This document shows, piece by piece, positions 1 to 12,234 of a stretch of 64,000 nucleotides of DNA (its first letter is position 1; each line of letters begins with the position of its first letter). The DNA comes from Locusta migratoria (taxonomy: Eukaryota; Arthropoda; Insecta; Orthoptera; Acrididae), in assembly GCA_026315105.1 (NCBI GenBank), contig CM048744.1:980895721-980959720 (forward strand). Direction: 5' to 3'. The notes under the pieces were generated by a model that was not told the DNA's origin, made no database searches, and saw only the letters and a list, made by a program, of their open reading frames with translations. Both the position numbers and the translations under genes were made by a program.

Positions 1-471
1 CATTAATGAAACTCAAAGGATTCGTGGAGTGTAGGTGGTACAAGAAAAGACGTCTTTGCCCTACGTAGCATACCCTGTAACTGATAAACGCCACGATTTC
101 ACTTGTATCCTTCATTATGCGAGCGCGGGATAATTCGAGGGGGTGTGGCCGAGTTATCCGGACTGTCGAGTTACTGTATCAGACATAATGACTATGAATT
201 TGTAATTTCTTATGTCACATTGTCTATAGGTATCATTGGCGCAGCACCTCCCAAAGAGTTTGATTTTATTATTTTTTTTAATTTCTTATTTTCTTATACA
301 GGTCGGCTCAGGTACACTTGTAATAAATCACAAGTAAACTACAATTTGCCAAGCACAAGTGAAATGCCGCCGCGACCAGCTTTGATGCTGCCGCTGTTGT
401 TACTGCTATGCTGCAGTTAGGAGCCGATTGTTCATATGCTTAGCAGGTCAGCGGCGCCACCGAGTGGAATC
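1..471. other. Intronic/upstream DNA, nothing recognised
   Basis: I see no PKC exon, repeat family or RNA gene here. The open frame at 103-420 has no recognisable domain. Confidence 0.4.
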
Positions 472-666
472 AAAAATGTTCAAATGTCTGTAAATCTATC
501 GGACCAAACTGCGTGGCCATCACTCCGTAGCCTACAAGCTACTTAAACCTACGTAAACTAACCTAAGGCCAACACACACACACCAGGGAGGACTGGAACC
601 TCCGACGGCGAGCAACCGCGCGCTCCGCAGCGAGGCGCCTTAGACCGCTCGGCTACTCCACCGCAG
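472..666 (-). mobile_element. tRNA-derived SINE
   Basis: Read on the minus strand it starts with a tRNA-like head (GTGGAGTAGCCGAGCGGTCT resembles an A box; a B-box-like GGTTCCAGTCC follows). Next come a short GT stretch, a GGCCTTAGGTTAGTTTACGT segment and a tail ending in ACATTTGAACA. It is flanked by an 11-bp direct repeat with one mismatch (CGAGTGGAATC at 461-471, CGAGTGTAATC at 667-677), which supports a target-site duplication. SINEs of this type are abundant in acridid grasshoppers (from memory). Confidence 0.85.
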
Positions 667-2054
667 CGAGTGTAATCTTATCAACAATAGTGTTATTTTA
701 GTTCAATTTTTACGCATAGAGTCTCATGTTAATTGAAACTGTAAATACCTTTCTCTTTGGCTAGTAACATACAAGCTGCTTAATTATTTTACGAGCTGTT
801 TATATACACTTCGTTTCCACCACGTTGCTGCTCTTCCACTTTCAAATTAAATGAGAACCTACTCGTTTTATTTCTTGTGCAATTGTATTCGTAGTATAAT
901 TGGTGAAATTATAAAAAAACTATAAAAATAAGTCATAGATTAATAAATTCAATAGGCTTTATTTTTAAAAAATTACCTCCCCCCCCCCCTTCCCCAGAAC
1001 CTAATCATGGCTACGCTACTGATAGCTATCAGATGTATTTTTTGAAGAAGACGTGTTTATATCCGTCGAAACTGTGGTAAAGTTTAATAAACTACTATTA
1101 TTGCAATTGGTTGGCCGATTAACTTGCTATCCTGCAACCGTTACGGAGACACAGTCATGTTTAAAATATTAAAGTTAGTAGTTAGTACAGTTCTTTTAAC
1201 AGGCTTCTACAGGATAGGCCTACCCTTGAATTCACTCCTTAAATATTACATATTATATGCTTTTGGATTCTGAAAACATTTGTTCAACTGGAAAAGTTAC
1301 CCCAGAATATTATAGTCCCTACCGTATGACATTAGGGAATGAAAGTAAGCAAATTATGCAAGCATTTTCATCTATAAGCTATGTCGCCTATGTCTGCGGA
1401 CATTCAAATTGCAAATACAGATTTGTTAAGACGTTTCTGCAGGTCTGTGGTGTGCTCCTTCCAACTGAACTCATTATGTAGTTGTTATCCCAGGAATGTC
1501 ATTCTGTCAACCTCTTCTATCTGCTTTTTTTTCATACTGTACTTTATGCATATGCTGGATAAAAACCTTTTACAAGTACCGTACTGAAGCATGTATTGAG
1601 TCATCCAAAGATTAATGTCATTGAGTTGGCATTAAACCACTTGTAATATCATTAACAGACTTTTCTAGAACTATGATAAACACCCTACAGTATTTATTAC
1701 AGTACAGTACTTGTATCATCTGCAAACAAAACGAGCTCAGCTTCTGGCAGTGTAACTCATGAGAGGTCATTAATGTAGGCCCTACTCCAATGGTCCTAAG
1801 AAGGATCCATGTGGGAAACCACAAGTAATGTCTTCACAATCTAAGGATGGCTTAATAATTTACTATAGCAAGGTATGACTTGAACCATTTTGCAGCATTG
1901 CCAATGACACTGTAGAATTCCTGTTTGCATAAAATAACAGAAAATAAGCCTACTTGCTACAATTTATTCCTGCAGCAGGTGTAAATAGCCTTCTCAATAT
2001 CAGAATCCTTCAGAAAGCCCAACTGTGTTCTTGACAGTGTTATTTTTATCTATT
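667..2054. other. Intron sequence without a recognised gene
   Basis: AT-rich, with a C-run at about 979-989. Short open frames at 1257-1587 and 1618-1824 have no domain I recognise. Confidence 0.4.
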
Positions 2055-2069
2055 TCAGAAGACATACAA

Positions 2070-2100
<31 letters not shown>

Positions 2101-3380
2101 GGTGGTGGTGGTGGTCTTAAATCCAGATACTGGTTTGATGTACTTCTACACCCTCCTCTATCCCAAACAAGCCTCTTCATCTCTGAATAAAAACTGCAAC
2201 CCACACCTATTTGACTTTGCCTACTGTAATTGTTTCTTGAATTTCCATTGAGATTTTTACCCCACACACATATCTCCAGTGTTAAATTGATGATTCTATG
2301 AAATCTCAGAATGTGTAACACCAGTTGATCCCTTCCCTTAGTGAAGATATGCCATAAATGCCCAATTCTGTTCAGCACTTCCCATTACTTACACAATCTA
2401 CCCTTCTAACATTTTAATTTTCTTTTTTCCCCTGAACTCTTTATTGCCAGAACACATTCCACTCCCGTACAGTGCTACAAACCAGACAAACGCCTTCAGA
2501 AAGGACGTCCTAACCTTTGAAATTAATTTTGGATATTAACAAATTCTGCATTTTATATCTTATTCAAAGGTTATTTTGCTACATATTGTCTCATTATTAC
2601 CTAATCTATTTCCTTCAGTTTCTTCTGATTTTCTTAGACTGTATTCCATTACCAAATTTGCTCTTGTCTATGTTCTTCTTCTAACATCCTTTCAAGACAC
2701 TGTCCATTCCAGGTCCTTTGCTGTTTCTGACAGAATCACAGTGTCATCGGCAAATCTCAAGTCTTTTATTTCTTCTGCCTGAATATTAATTTCTTCTCCA
2801 AATTTCTCCTTTGATTTCTTCACAGCATGCTCAATGTAGGCCACATATGGAATAACATTGGCTAAAGCCTGCAACCCTGTATTACTTCCTTTCCAACTAC
2901 TGCATCCCTTTCATGCACTTCACCTATTATAATTTCTGTCTGATTTTTGTACAAGTTGAATATAGCTCTGTTTCCTTTATTTTAGCCCTGCTGCCTTTGC
3001 ACATTTGAAAGAGTGTATTCCAAACAACATTATCAAAAGCTTTCTCTGAGTCTCCAAATGCTTGTTTGTTGTATCAATCTTTTCCCTACTTATACATTGT
3101 TCTACAGACTTCCATTTGTCCTCTAGCCGCTTATGCTTAGCCAATCTTCTCTTTTGCCTGATTCACTTACTGTGTTTTTATATTTTCTCATTTCATCAAT
3201 GAAGTTCAATATATCCTGTGTTACCCAAGGATTTCTGTAACAATTGCTTGTGATGATTAAATTGTACTCCATGCAAAATTCTACCAGGTGACCCACTCTT
3301 TCATTCCTTTTCCCCAGTCCATATTCACTTACTATATTTCCTTCTCTTGTTTCTTCTACAGCATAGTTCCAGTCCACCAT
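2055..3380 (-). mobile_element. RTE-like non-LTR retrotransposon (LINE) remnant, family A
   Basis: On the minus strand the pieces follow LINE order. At 3123-3380 is an endonuclease-domain piece (VSEYGLGKRNERVGHLVEFC). At 2692-2874 is an RT piece with the FADD box (LRFADDTVILSETAKDLE). At about 2440-2540 lies the thumb/C-terminal ALYGSGM region. At 2055-2378 is the C-terminal end (IGHLWHIFTKGRDQLVLHIL), finishing in a GTT/GGT-type simple repeat at 2071-2115. Stops and frameshifts throughout mean it is inactive. Homologous sequence may extend to about 3790. The same family recurs on the + strand at about 37985-38960 and 51300-52310. Confidence 0.82.
2071..2115. repeat. (GTT)n(GGT)n microsatellite at LINE 3' end
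   Basis: About five GTT units followed by about ten GGT units, located where the 3' tail of the minus-strand LINE would be. It looks like an expanded LINE tail rather than an independent satellite. Confidence 0.9.
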
Positions 3381-4617
3381 TACAATCTCTTAACTGTCTG
3401 AATAATTTATTTTATCTCATCATGATCAGCAGATCTAGTTGAACGTGTACTGCTATGGTCAGTGTTTGCTTTGTGACTGTCTTTGCTGTGATAATGCATT
3501 CACTGTGCTGTTGATAGTAACATACCAGCATTTCTATTGTCGCAGTCATTATTAGACCTACTCCTGTGTTTCCCCCAACAGATTTTGTATAATTGTATAT
3601 TCACATTCTGACCAGAAGTTCTGTTCATCCTGCCATCAAACTCCACTAATCCTCACCGTATCTAACTTCAACCTATCCATTTCTCTTTTCAAATTTTCTA
3701 ACTTACCTACTTGATTAACAGTTAGAACATTCCATACTCATATCCATAGAATCGTCAACTGGTGATCCGAATAGGGGACTATTTCACCTACAGAATAGTT
3801 TACCCAAGAAGATGCCATCATCATGTTTTCATACAGTAGAGTTGCATGTCGTCAGTTAAAGTAATGACTGTAGTTGCCCCTAGCTTTCAAGCCAGACACT
3901 GTTGCATCAGGGTAAAGCCGTGTTAGCTGATGTTACAATGCCAGGTCAGTTAATCATCAGACTGTTGCTTTGATTGATGAAGCAAACACCTTTTACTCGG
4001 CTGTGTGTGGACAATTAGACTTAGCCTAGCCATTCCACATTGACATGTAGTGTTGGACATTCATTTACGACATTTCAATACATGAAACCTAGCTAAGATG
4101 GGACGTGAGGCTCAGTGGCCTATGCTTGTTCGGTGTTCACAGAAAAATGGTGGAGGGAGATGTGAAATTCATTGACAAAGTGTTAAACAGTTTTGGACAG
4201 TGGCCTAGATGGCTCAAGTTTTTATCTACCATACATTATGCAGCTTACACTGAAATAATTGTTTCTGTAAATGAAATATTAATACTTCTTTTTATTTCTT
4301 TGTCTTTTTCTGTGTTTGTTATTTTTTAAGATATGTGGCTGTAAGTTCACCCCCATTGCACCTATTTTCCTGTGTCCATGTCACTGGCATTCGTGTCAGA
4401 TGATTCAAGTGACCAAATCATGTACTGGTATTATCAAGGATATTCTTCAAATCAAACATGGACAGTTGTGGTTGGCATAGCACATTCTCATCCATATAAT
4501 TCCATCATTCCTTGTGAACTTGAAGTCAGTGAAAAGTTACAAATGGTCTCCAAGTAGCCAAACATAACCATTGCCAGTCAATGATAGTTCCATTGGCGAA
4601 GACACAATCCGATCCGT

Positions 4618-4673
<56 letters not shown>

Positions 4674-5084
4674 CCATACAATTATGGAGCCACCATAAGC
4701 TTGTGTAATACCTTGTTGTCGACTTGAGTCCACAGTTTCATATGGTTTGCACCTTGATCCACTTCACAGCTCTTAAAAACTGAAATGACCAAGCCATGGT
4801 TTTTAGGTTGTCCGGAGTCCAATTGATTTGGTAATAAGTCCAGGAGAGGCACTGCAGACAATGTCATGCTGTTAGCAAAAGCACAGGTGTCAATTGTCTG
4901 CTGCTGTTGCCCATTAATTCACATTGCACTGCATTTTCCTAAAGGATAAATTCATTGTCTGTCCTACATTGATTTCTGTGTTTATTCCACACACTGTTGC
5001 TTATCTGTTAGCATAGACAATTCTAGACAAATGCTGATGCTCTGCCATTAAGTGCAGGATGTTGGTCACTGTGTCATCTTTGAT
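3381..5084. other. Intron sequence, mostly unclassified
   Basis: Up to about 3790 it may hold 5' sequence of the adjacent LINE. From about 3800 to 4620 I recognise nothing. An (AG)n tract lies at 4623-4672, and 4680-5084 holds no recognised feature. Confidence 0.4.
4623..4672. repeat. (AG)25 microsatellite
   Basis: Uninterrupted AG dinucleotides over 50 bp; a pure purine strand. Confidence 0.97.
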
Positions 5085-6290
5085 GAAAAGTTCTTCTTCT
5101 TCCTATACCGTCTCCATTTTGGAGGTTGGCTGTCATCATAGCTATTTTAGTTTTGGAAGATTCCCAAATCAGGACATTCTTCTCCTTCCAACAGATCTCT
5201 TTCCTTCTCTCCCCCCTTGTGTTATTAGTTGCAGAGTCTTATAACTAGGACCTCTCATGATGTGACCGAGATATCGTAGTTCTCTTTTTTTTTTTTACTT
5301 CCTTTAGGATCTTTACGCCTTTTCCCATTCTTCTCAGAACCTCCACATTGGTAACATGTTCTGTCCATGATATTTGCAACATTCTATGGTAGGTCTGCAT
5401 CTCAAAGGCTTCTATCTTCCACTTGCAATGTATGTTGAGGATCCAAGCTTCTACTCCATACAATAGGACTGGGCACACACAACATTTGAGCATCCGAGTT
5501 CTTAGGTCCAGGCTCAAATTGCGACTACAGATCAGCTTCCTGATGTTCATGAAGGACGCATGGGCCTTCTCAATGCGAATCTTCATTTCTGAACAGTTAT
5601 CCATGGAGCGGTTGACACTCGTACCTAGGTAGTCATACCTCTTGACTCTTGCCAGCCTTTCTCCTTCCACCTAAAGATGTTCGTTTGGCACTTCAGTTTT
5701 GGTAAGAATCGCACTTCAGTTTTGGTGAGAATCATGTATTTGGTCTTCTTGACATTCAGTGTCAGACGATATTTTTGACTAGCTGTGATAACATTATTCA
5801 ACATATGCTGTAGGTTCTGCATATTTTCTTCTATAAGTACTGTGTCGTCTGCATAACACAAATTGTTCAGTTGAAGACTGTTGACTCATATTGCACCAGC
5901 ATCATTTTCGAGGGCGTTGGTGAAGATTTTCTCTGAGTAGACACTGAAGAGGAGTGCTGAACAAATGCACCCCTGTCTGACTCCCCTCTTGATTCCCACT
6001 GCTTTCATTTGTTCAGACTGAACGCAAACAGTCACACTTTGTTTAGATACAGTTTTAATATTACTCGTAAATATCATATGTCAATGTTCTTTCATTTCAA
6101 TGCTTCTATTAGTTTCTTGTGTCTCACTTTATCAAATGCTTTGTTGTAATCAATAAAACAGGTGTATACATTTTGGTTGACATAAAGACACCACTGCATC
6201 AAGACATTGTAAGCAAACAAAGCCTCTCTTGTACCAAAACCATTCATAAAGCCAAAGTGAGTATTTGCTATATCCTCTTATGGCTTCTTG
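5085..6290 (-). mobile_element. RTE/BovB-like LINE remnant, family B
   Basis: On the minus strand RT motifs appear in the expected order. At about 6120-6170 is motif A (FIDYNKAFDKV). At 5886-6077 is GIKRGVRQGCICSALLFS. At 5625-5861 is the YADD box (CYADDTVLIEENMQNLQ). At 5245-5670 is the C-terminal connection region (YDYLGTSVN, LLYGVEAW, IEAFEMQTYHRMLQISWTEH). The 5085-5240 stretch looks like the 3' end. Several frames are needed, so it is a dead copy. Its motifs differ from family A. Confidence 0.85.
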
Positions 6291-6539
6291 TAAATCCCAT
6301 GGTGGGTGACTTCAGTGTACGGCTCATTAGGCTGATCATACGGTGTTCATCGCCTTTTGTGGAATTCTTCTTCTTCGAAATTGTAAAAAACATTGATCAA
6401 AGCCATTCATTTGGAATTATTTCTGTTAGCCCCTAGGTTATTATTTTTATTTTATTTATTCGTGTGAAAAGCGTGCATACAAAAGATCAAAGACAAGAGT
6501 ACAACTATAATACAAAACAAAAGAGCTTCTATATAAACA

Positions 6540-8335
6540 AATTACAAACTACTAAATACAGTCAGACCAAAAATTAGCAAGCTCGACGGCATTCTCCTTG
6601 GCCTGTAATAGGTCCTCCAGCGTGCAGCTACTGGGCGCTGAGGACAGCTGTACAGGTGCTTGGTAGTTTGTTCGGATCCACATTCTCAGTGTGTTGATTC
6701 ATCTCAGAGGTAGTGCCATCTGGACATGTTGTCCTTTGTTCTACCCACCCCACTTCTTAGTCTCTTGAGGGACTTCCATGTTTTCCACGGCAGTTTTTCG
6801 CATGGGGAGAGGGCCTCCAGAGGTAGAATCCATGTTGCGACATCAGCATTTTTCATTGTCCACAGATTTGTCGTGCCGTTGAAGGTGATGTACAATTGAC
6901 AGTAGTTTTCATAAAACTCTTCCTGGATTTCGGCCTGCTTGGGGGAGTTTGGTGTCCATGTAGCGGGTGAGCAGCGTTTTGTTCTACTTTGCTTCTCTCT
7001 ATATTTGCGGCAACTTACATCTAATGTCTGGTGGGGCTATCCCCATGAGGTTGTATAGTTTGTAAGTAGGTGTTTCCCTCAGGCATCCTGCTGTTATTCT
7101 ACAGGTATCGTTTAGGGCAACATCCACATGCCTGGCATGGGCAGATGGTTCCAAACAGGGCAGGTTTATTCAGCAGCAGAGTAGCAAAGTGCAATTGCCA
7201 TTGTTCTGAGTACTATCACTGTTTGTGAGTTTTCTGATGATGATATTGCGTGCGGATACTTTTTATGTTTCGGCAGTGCTTTCTGAATGTCTACACATGA
7301 TCCAATGTGACCCCCAGGTATTTTGGGTTATGGCAGTGCTCCAGTTCTGTGCCATTCCATATAACTTTTAATTTTTTGTTGGCATCTTTGTTTCGTAGGT
7401 GAAAAGCGCATACTTGCGTTTTAGCAGGATTGGGCTTTAAATGGTTCTTTTCATATTATGCTGAAAGAGTTTTAAGACCATATGTTAGATGTATTTCTAC
7501 AGTTTCAAAATCTTTGGCTTGAGATACTAGTGCCAAATCATCAGCGTAGATGAAGCTTTTTGTGTTAGGAGGTTGTGGCTGGTCGTTGCTATAGATGTTA
7601 AAGAAGGTTGGTGCTAGGACACTGCCTTGGGGCAGACCGCTTTTCTGTTTTCTTCATCTAGGTGTTTTTTTCTTTGCCATCTAGTTCAACAGAGAATTTA
7701 CGATTCTAGAGTAAAGTGTCTATGAAGCAGGTAAAATCATAGTCTCATTACCTGATATAGTTTGTGCAACATAATTTTGTGCTGCAGAGTGTCATAGGCT
7801 GCAGAGAGAGCCACGAATACTGCTCCCGTAATCAAACCCTGCTCAAAGCCATTCTCGATATTTTGTGTCAGATTGAGGATTTGTGCTGTACAGTTTTATT
7901 TGGTCTAAATCCAGCTTGTTGCGGTATCAGTTATGGTTCGATGATAGGGTTGAGATGATTGAGCAGCATTCTTTCAAGGACTTTATAAAAATGGCACAGA
8001 AGAGGTATAGGTTGGAAGTTCTTGGCATCGGAAGCTGGCTTGCCAGGTTTCAGGATGGCGATGGTTGTGGTCCTCCTCCAGATTTTAGGATTATGCCTTC
8101 ATGGCAGGCAGATATAGAATCGCAGTAGCCATCCCATAGTCACAGGTCCGAAATGCTTTGTCTGCTCCACCAATATATCATCAAGTCCTGGTGCCTTACC
8201 GGATTTGCACATTTTAGTAGCAGCTTTCAGTTCTTCTAGAGTAAACTTAGCGGACAGGTCGTCAGTTTCTAGATTGACCTTTGCCAGTTTTTGTAATAGT
8301 GTCATTCCTGATCTTAGGTGTTGTTCTTCAATCAA
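6540..8335 (-). mobile_element. Jockey-like LINE remnant, family C
   Basis: Minus strand. At 8099-8395 is RT region 1 (CKSGKAPGLDDILVEQ, HFGPVTMGWLLRFY). Around 7780-7830 is motif A (ITGAVFVALSAAYDT). Around 7500-7560 is the YADD box (SFIYADDLALVSQAKD). At 6704-6895 and down to 6540 is the C-terminal tail (RSGVGRTKDNMSRWHYL, then a CTLEDLLQAKENAVELANFW-like segment). There are multiple frameshifts and stops. The clade call rests on motif style and is tentative. Confidence 0.8.
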
Positions 8336-10080
8336 CTTAAGATGAAGGAAATAACTGCAATTTGATATTATTGTCACATTCTTGACAATGTGCATCTGGG
8401 AATCTTAAATTCCCTAATGATACTCTATATTTAATATTCTTTGCATTTAGCTCCAACTGCCATTCCGTTAATTCCTGTTCTGTGGCCACAATCACTTCGG
8501 AAAGCTTTCCACATGGATCAGCGGAGTATAAATGACTTGCCATTGTCAATCTGGTTCAAACTAGAATTACTGCTGGCTGTGATTGCAGGCCCAGTCCAAA
8601 CAGTTTGAGAGAGCATTATTAAGAGAACTACTTACAGTGAACATTAGAGTTGGTTACCCCATCTACATCTACAGACATCCTCTGCAAGGCATGATATAGT
8701 TTGTGGCAGAGGGTACCTAGTCCTAGTACTAGTCATTTCCTTTCCAGTTCCACATGCACATGCAGAAAGGGAATAATGAACCCTATTTCTTTTATGTTTA
8801 TTAAAAATGCAAGTCGATTGCAGTAGAATTGTTGCAGAGTCAAATTCAAAGGTTGTTTCTCTAAATTCCCTCAGAGAGAACATAACCTTTCCTCCAGGGA
8901 TTTCCATTTGAGTTCCTGGAGCACCTTTTTTTTTTTTTTTTTTTCATCGAACCTACTAGTAACAAATCTATTTGACAACCCTTCCGTAGATTCGATATCG
9001 TCCTTTAATCTGACCTGTTGGAGATTCCAAATGCTTTAGCTGTTCCATTACTGAAGATCTCATCACAAGGGTGTTCTGTATGTTGTCTTTTTTTAGAAAT
9101 CGACCACGTTTTTCCAAACTTCTCCTAATAAACCAAAGTTGACCATTACTTCACTACTACTATATTTACATCATCATTCCATTTCATATTACTGTGAACA
9201 TTCACTCCCAGATATATAACCACTGTAATCTCGTGTTCTGCAGTTTTCCATGAACACACCAAATAACATAGTTGAGAGGATGATAACCCAAATAGTTATT
9301 TTATCAGTTACTGAATCTGAAGTATTGGTGCGGGAAGGGTAGAAAGAATGTGTTATATTAAATCCAAAGAAATTTTGATAGGGTTTTATTTTGAAGTCTG
9401 TGTTGTGTAATAATTTGTAACACATCCGTGGAGCTTTATCTTCAGTTAAGTATTGAACAAAAAATAAATAAAGCAAACTAGAGAAATGTACCATTAATGT
9501 TTACTTGCTTATTAATACTTTATAATAACATTTTCAATGGTTACTCTGAATAATATTACAATTGTAAAATAACAAATAAGTCCAGGAGTTAATGTGAAAG
9601 CTCCACAGAGATACCAGCTGAAACATGTAACAAACACTATTTCTCCAATTGTTTTCAATAACTCCTTCAATTTACACACAATTATCTTTTCTTCCAAGGC
9701 ATCTTATTTTCAAGCTTTTTTCCGTGTACTCTGTCAAAATGTTCCTCATCTGTCTAATAGTAATGAATACAATTGTAAATAGTAGAAAATGTTGAGTGAT
9801 GTAATTATTCTCTGTTAGTGTTTCCATGGAAAATTTAGATACTACCATCATTCCGAGAATTACTGTGCTACTGTGGTGATATGAATGATACTTTGTGAAG
9901 AAATTACATAATAATTTCCCTTATATTACAGTTTATTTACTAATGATAGTAATGCTACCTTGTAATAATTTAGAATAGTGTTTATTTACTTTACCGCCAA
10001 CTTTCAGATAGAGCATGCAACATCGAGGTAAGCACAAACTAGTGTGAATAAGAGACAGTATAGTGTGTGTGTATCCACAG
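8336..10080. other. Intron upstream of C1B exon A; minor repeat fragments only
   Basis: At 8640-8910 the minus strand carries a short open frame resembling a degraded LINE 3' end, but the match is weak. A T-run lies at about 8925-8944. From 8950 to 10080 I see AT-rich intron and no supported gene. The acceptor of exon A is at 10079-10080. Confidence 0.45.
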
Positions 10081-10192
10081 GATTCTCGGACAAAACATCG
10101 GTTCAAGGTGCACACATACAGCAGTCCAACATTCTGCGACCACTGTGGATCACTGCTGTATGGGGTGATCCACCAGGGCATGAAATGTGAAG
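10081..10192 (+). CDS. Pkc53E: PKC C1B domain, first half, version A (canonical exon)
   Basis: Exon of 112 nt after an acceptor ending TATCCACAG and before a donor GTAACG. It starts in phase 0 (first residues DSRTKH) and ends one base into a codon. It encodes the first half of the diacylglycerol/phorbol-ester-binding C1B finger: zinc ligands His1, Cys14, Cys17 and Cys31, the PTFCDHCGS core, Pro11, Gly23 and Gln27. Position 22 is Tyr (segment SLLYGVIHQGMKC), as in conventional PKCs. The remaining ligands come from the exon at 30736. The codon split across the junction, G plus CT, gives Ala. A second, different version of this exon lies 1.9 kb downstream. Confidence 0.93.
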
Positions 10193-12125
10193 GTAACGGT
10201 GGGCAGATGCCGAGGTGCCACCACTGTCAAATGTAACTCTCCCATTTGAGGCTGGGATGCTGATCTCTTTGAATAGGCACATGCTACAGATAGTGCTTCC
10301 CCCCACTCTCCCCCATATATTCATATGTCGTGTAAATGTTAAGTCGGCAGGATGCAGGTAACTTTGCAAATTAACAGGGTCACTATATTCTGAAAGTGAT
10401 GTGATAAATATTTCAATTTTCACTAGCCAAGGGTTGTTGAACTTGATTTTGTGGCTAAAATTCAATGTGATGATTGGTAATGCAGTGAAACATGTGCAGA
10501 ATTGTCTAATATAATTACACTGCTAAAACTTTCTCTTGTCAGCCTGTATGTAAGTAAACTTGAGTAGATGTTTGTAATAAAATATGCATCCCAAGTCAGC
10601 ATATGGGAGATGACATTTCACAGATTATTAAATAACAACAAAAAGAAAACTTTGATTTGGTGGTGGCCTTGACAGTAAAACTTTTCCATTTGGTGATTTG
10701 TGCCTGCCTGCTTGCCCATTTGCTTGACTGATTGCATGGTTGCATGTGATCTGTTCTTGTAAACAGCTTTTCTCTCATAACTTTTTTCCTTAAAGTAAAA
10801 TTTTCACTCTGTAACTATGCTCACTATTGTTGTTCACAATGGAAAGGGGTCTTCTCAATTATGGAAAGCATTTCCCATGAACAGGTGAAATCTGTTACCT
10901 GTTGGAATAAATGAGAACTTATTTGTATCTTAGTAAATGAATCCAGGGAAATCTATTATCCTATTGTATAATGAGCAGTTTTATGTTTTTTTTTATTTAT
11001 TTATTTTTTACTGTTAAGTTTAAAAGAATGTTGAACATCTGTGTATTCTTCCTCAAGAATGTTTCCAGAAACCTAACAACAGATTGTATATAGTTAGAGA
11101 TATTAATTCTGTAAATAACTGTGGTGTAAGTTAAATGCTGAAACAAGTGTATCTGTCTTGTACCTATTAAACTTAATATATTTTTGTTGTTTGTGCATAC
11201 GTTCTTTACATTAGCACAGTTCAGCATGTGTAAATGCTGCCGCAGTAACTTATCAGTCTCGCACAAAATTATTACTACTTGAAAAAGCAATTCTTTTAGC
11301 ATGGAAAGAATTTTTTGTTTATGCCCAAACTTGTTTTAATGACTATCTTTTGTACATCATTTTTGTGCTTCCTGAGTAATAAAGGGTAAGAATCTGCATG
11401 AAACCATTTTCATTCAGAGGGTTGCTAAATACTCCTCAACTATTTTGGCTGGGCTAATGATACAGTGGTAGCTTATTTTCATTGAAACAGGAAGCTACTT
11501 GGACTGTCATTATCCTTATTACCAAGTGTCTCATCATATATATTTATATATGAATAATTTTGCGTAGACTATTGGAAGAGCATTTCCTACAACAGTCATT
11601 TTTTAGCTGTTCCAAAAATTTAAGTTGGACTTCATTCTAAAATAAATATTTCAGAAAAATTTGGGCTTTAGAATTTTTTAATTTACTTACTTACTTTTTT
11701 TTAAGGAAAGGAAACTTCTGTGCTGTGAAAGTACTATTTGTCTACAATTTATTTTCCTCATTACAGTAATCAATTTCATAGCTCTAACAAGCAATATTTT
11801 TCATTGAGAGCTTACCACACAAATTAAACATAGCAAGTCATTTTCTTAATGTAGGGGGTAGAAAATATCTCAGTATCCCAAATTTTTCAACAGTTTATGT
11901 TCATTTATTTTCTGTGTTACCAATTATTCTCTTCAAGTGACTCTATATCTCTTTAACCTTATTGTTGAATTTTCTGTTTTCCTTCATCTGTCCTGCCACC
12001 TTCCTAGTCCACAGTGCCCCATACTGTACATTTACTTGTGTTGGTTGTTCTCACTATGATAGGCCACTAGTGCGTGATGCTTTGACCAGACACTCGAATG
12101 TGTGTTGCTCTGTGTTTACCACCAG
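10193..12125. other. Intron between the two alternative C1B exons
   Basis: A 1933-bp AT-rich spacer between versions A and B, with no obvious transposon. This is unusual for this window and fits constraint or youth of the duplicated unit. Splicing-control elements would be expected here if the exons are mutually exclusive, but I cannot identify one by eye. Confidence 0.6.
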
Positions 12126-12234
12126 GCCTCCGCCATGCACAAGTGGGAGGTTTTCACGTACTTGACTCCGACTTTCTGTGACCACTGTGGTTCCATGCTG
12201 CACGGCATCACGCATCAGGGCCTCAAGTGTTCAG
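12126..12234 (+). CDS. Pkc53E: PKC C1B domain, first half, version B (alternative exon)
   Basis: Exon of 109 nt after an acceptor ending TGTTTACCACCAG and before a donor CAG/GTCAGA. It starts in phase 0 and ends in phase 1 like version A, but is one codon shorter. It begins ASAMHKWEVFTY, keeps PTFCDHCGS, then reads MLHGITHQGLKC. All four zinc ligands (His1, Cys14, Cys17, Cys31), Pro11, Gly23 and Gln27 are kept. From His1 to Cys31, 20 of 31 residues match version A. The differences cluster at positions 2-4, 6, 9-10, 20, 22, 24-25 and 29, which include the two lipid-contacting loops; position 22 is His. There are no stops or frameshifts and the exon looks GC-richer than its surroundings, so it appears to be under coding selection. 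I infer mutually exclusive use with version A. A decayed duplicate exon is possible but less likely. Confidence 0.85.

Noticed and set aside
641..666. Functional tRNA gene on the minus strand
   Set aside because: The tRNA-like head continues into a SINE body with flanking target duplication and does not close into a full cloverleaf.
1..10080. C1A exon or pseudosubstrate exon of the PKC gene
   Set aside because: I looked for the HxFxxxQGFQCQVC-type C1A pattern and the pseudosubstrate and saw neither; probably upstream of the window.
12090..12125. Alternative upstream acceptor for exon B (after TTGACCAG at about 12090)
   Set aside because: The CACCAG acceptor at 12125 gives the length and phase matching exon A; the upstream site would add an unsupported extension.
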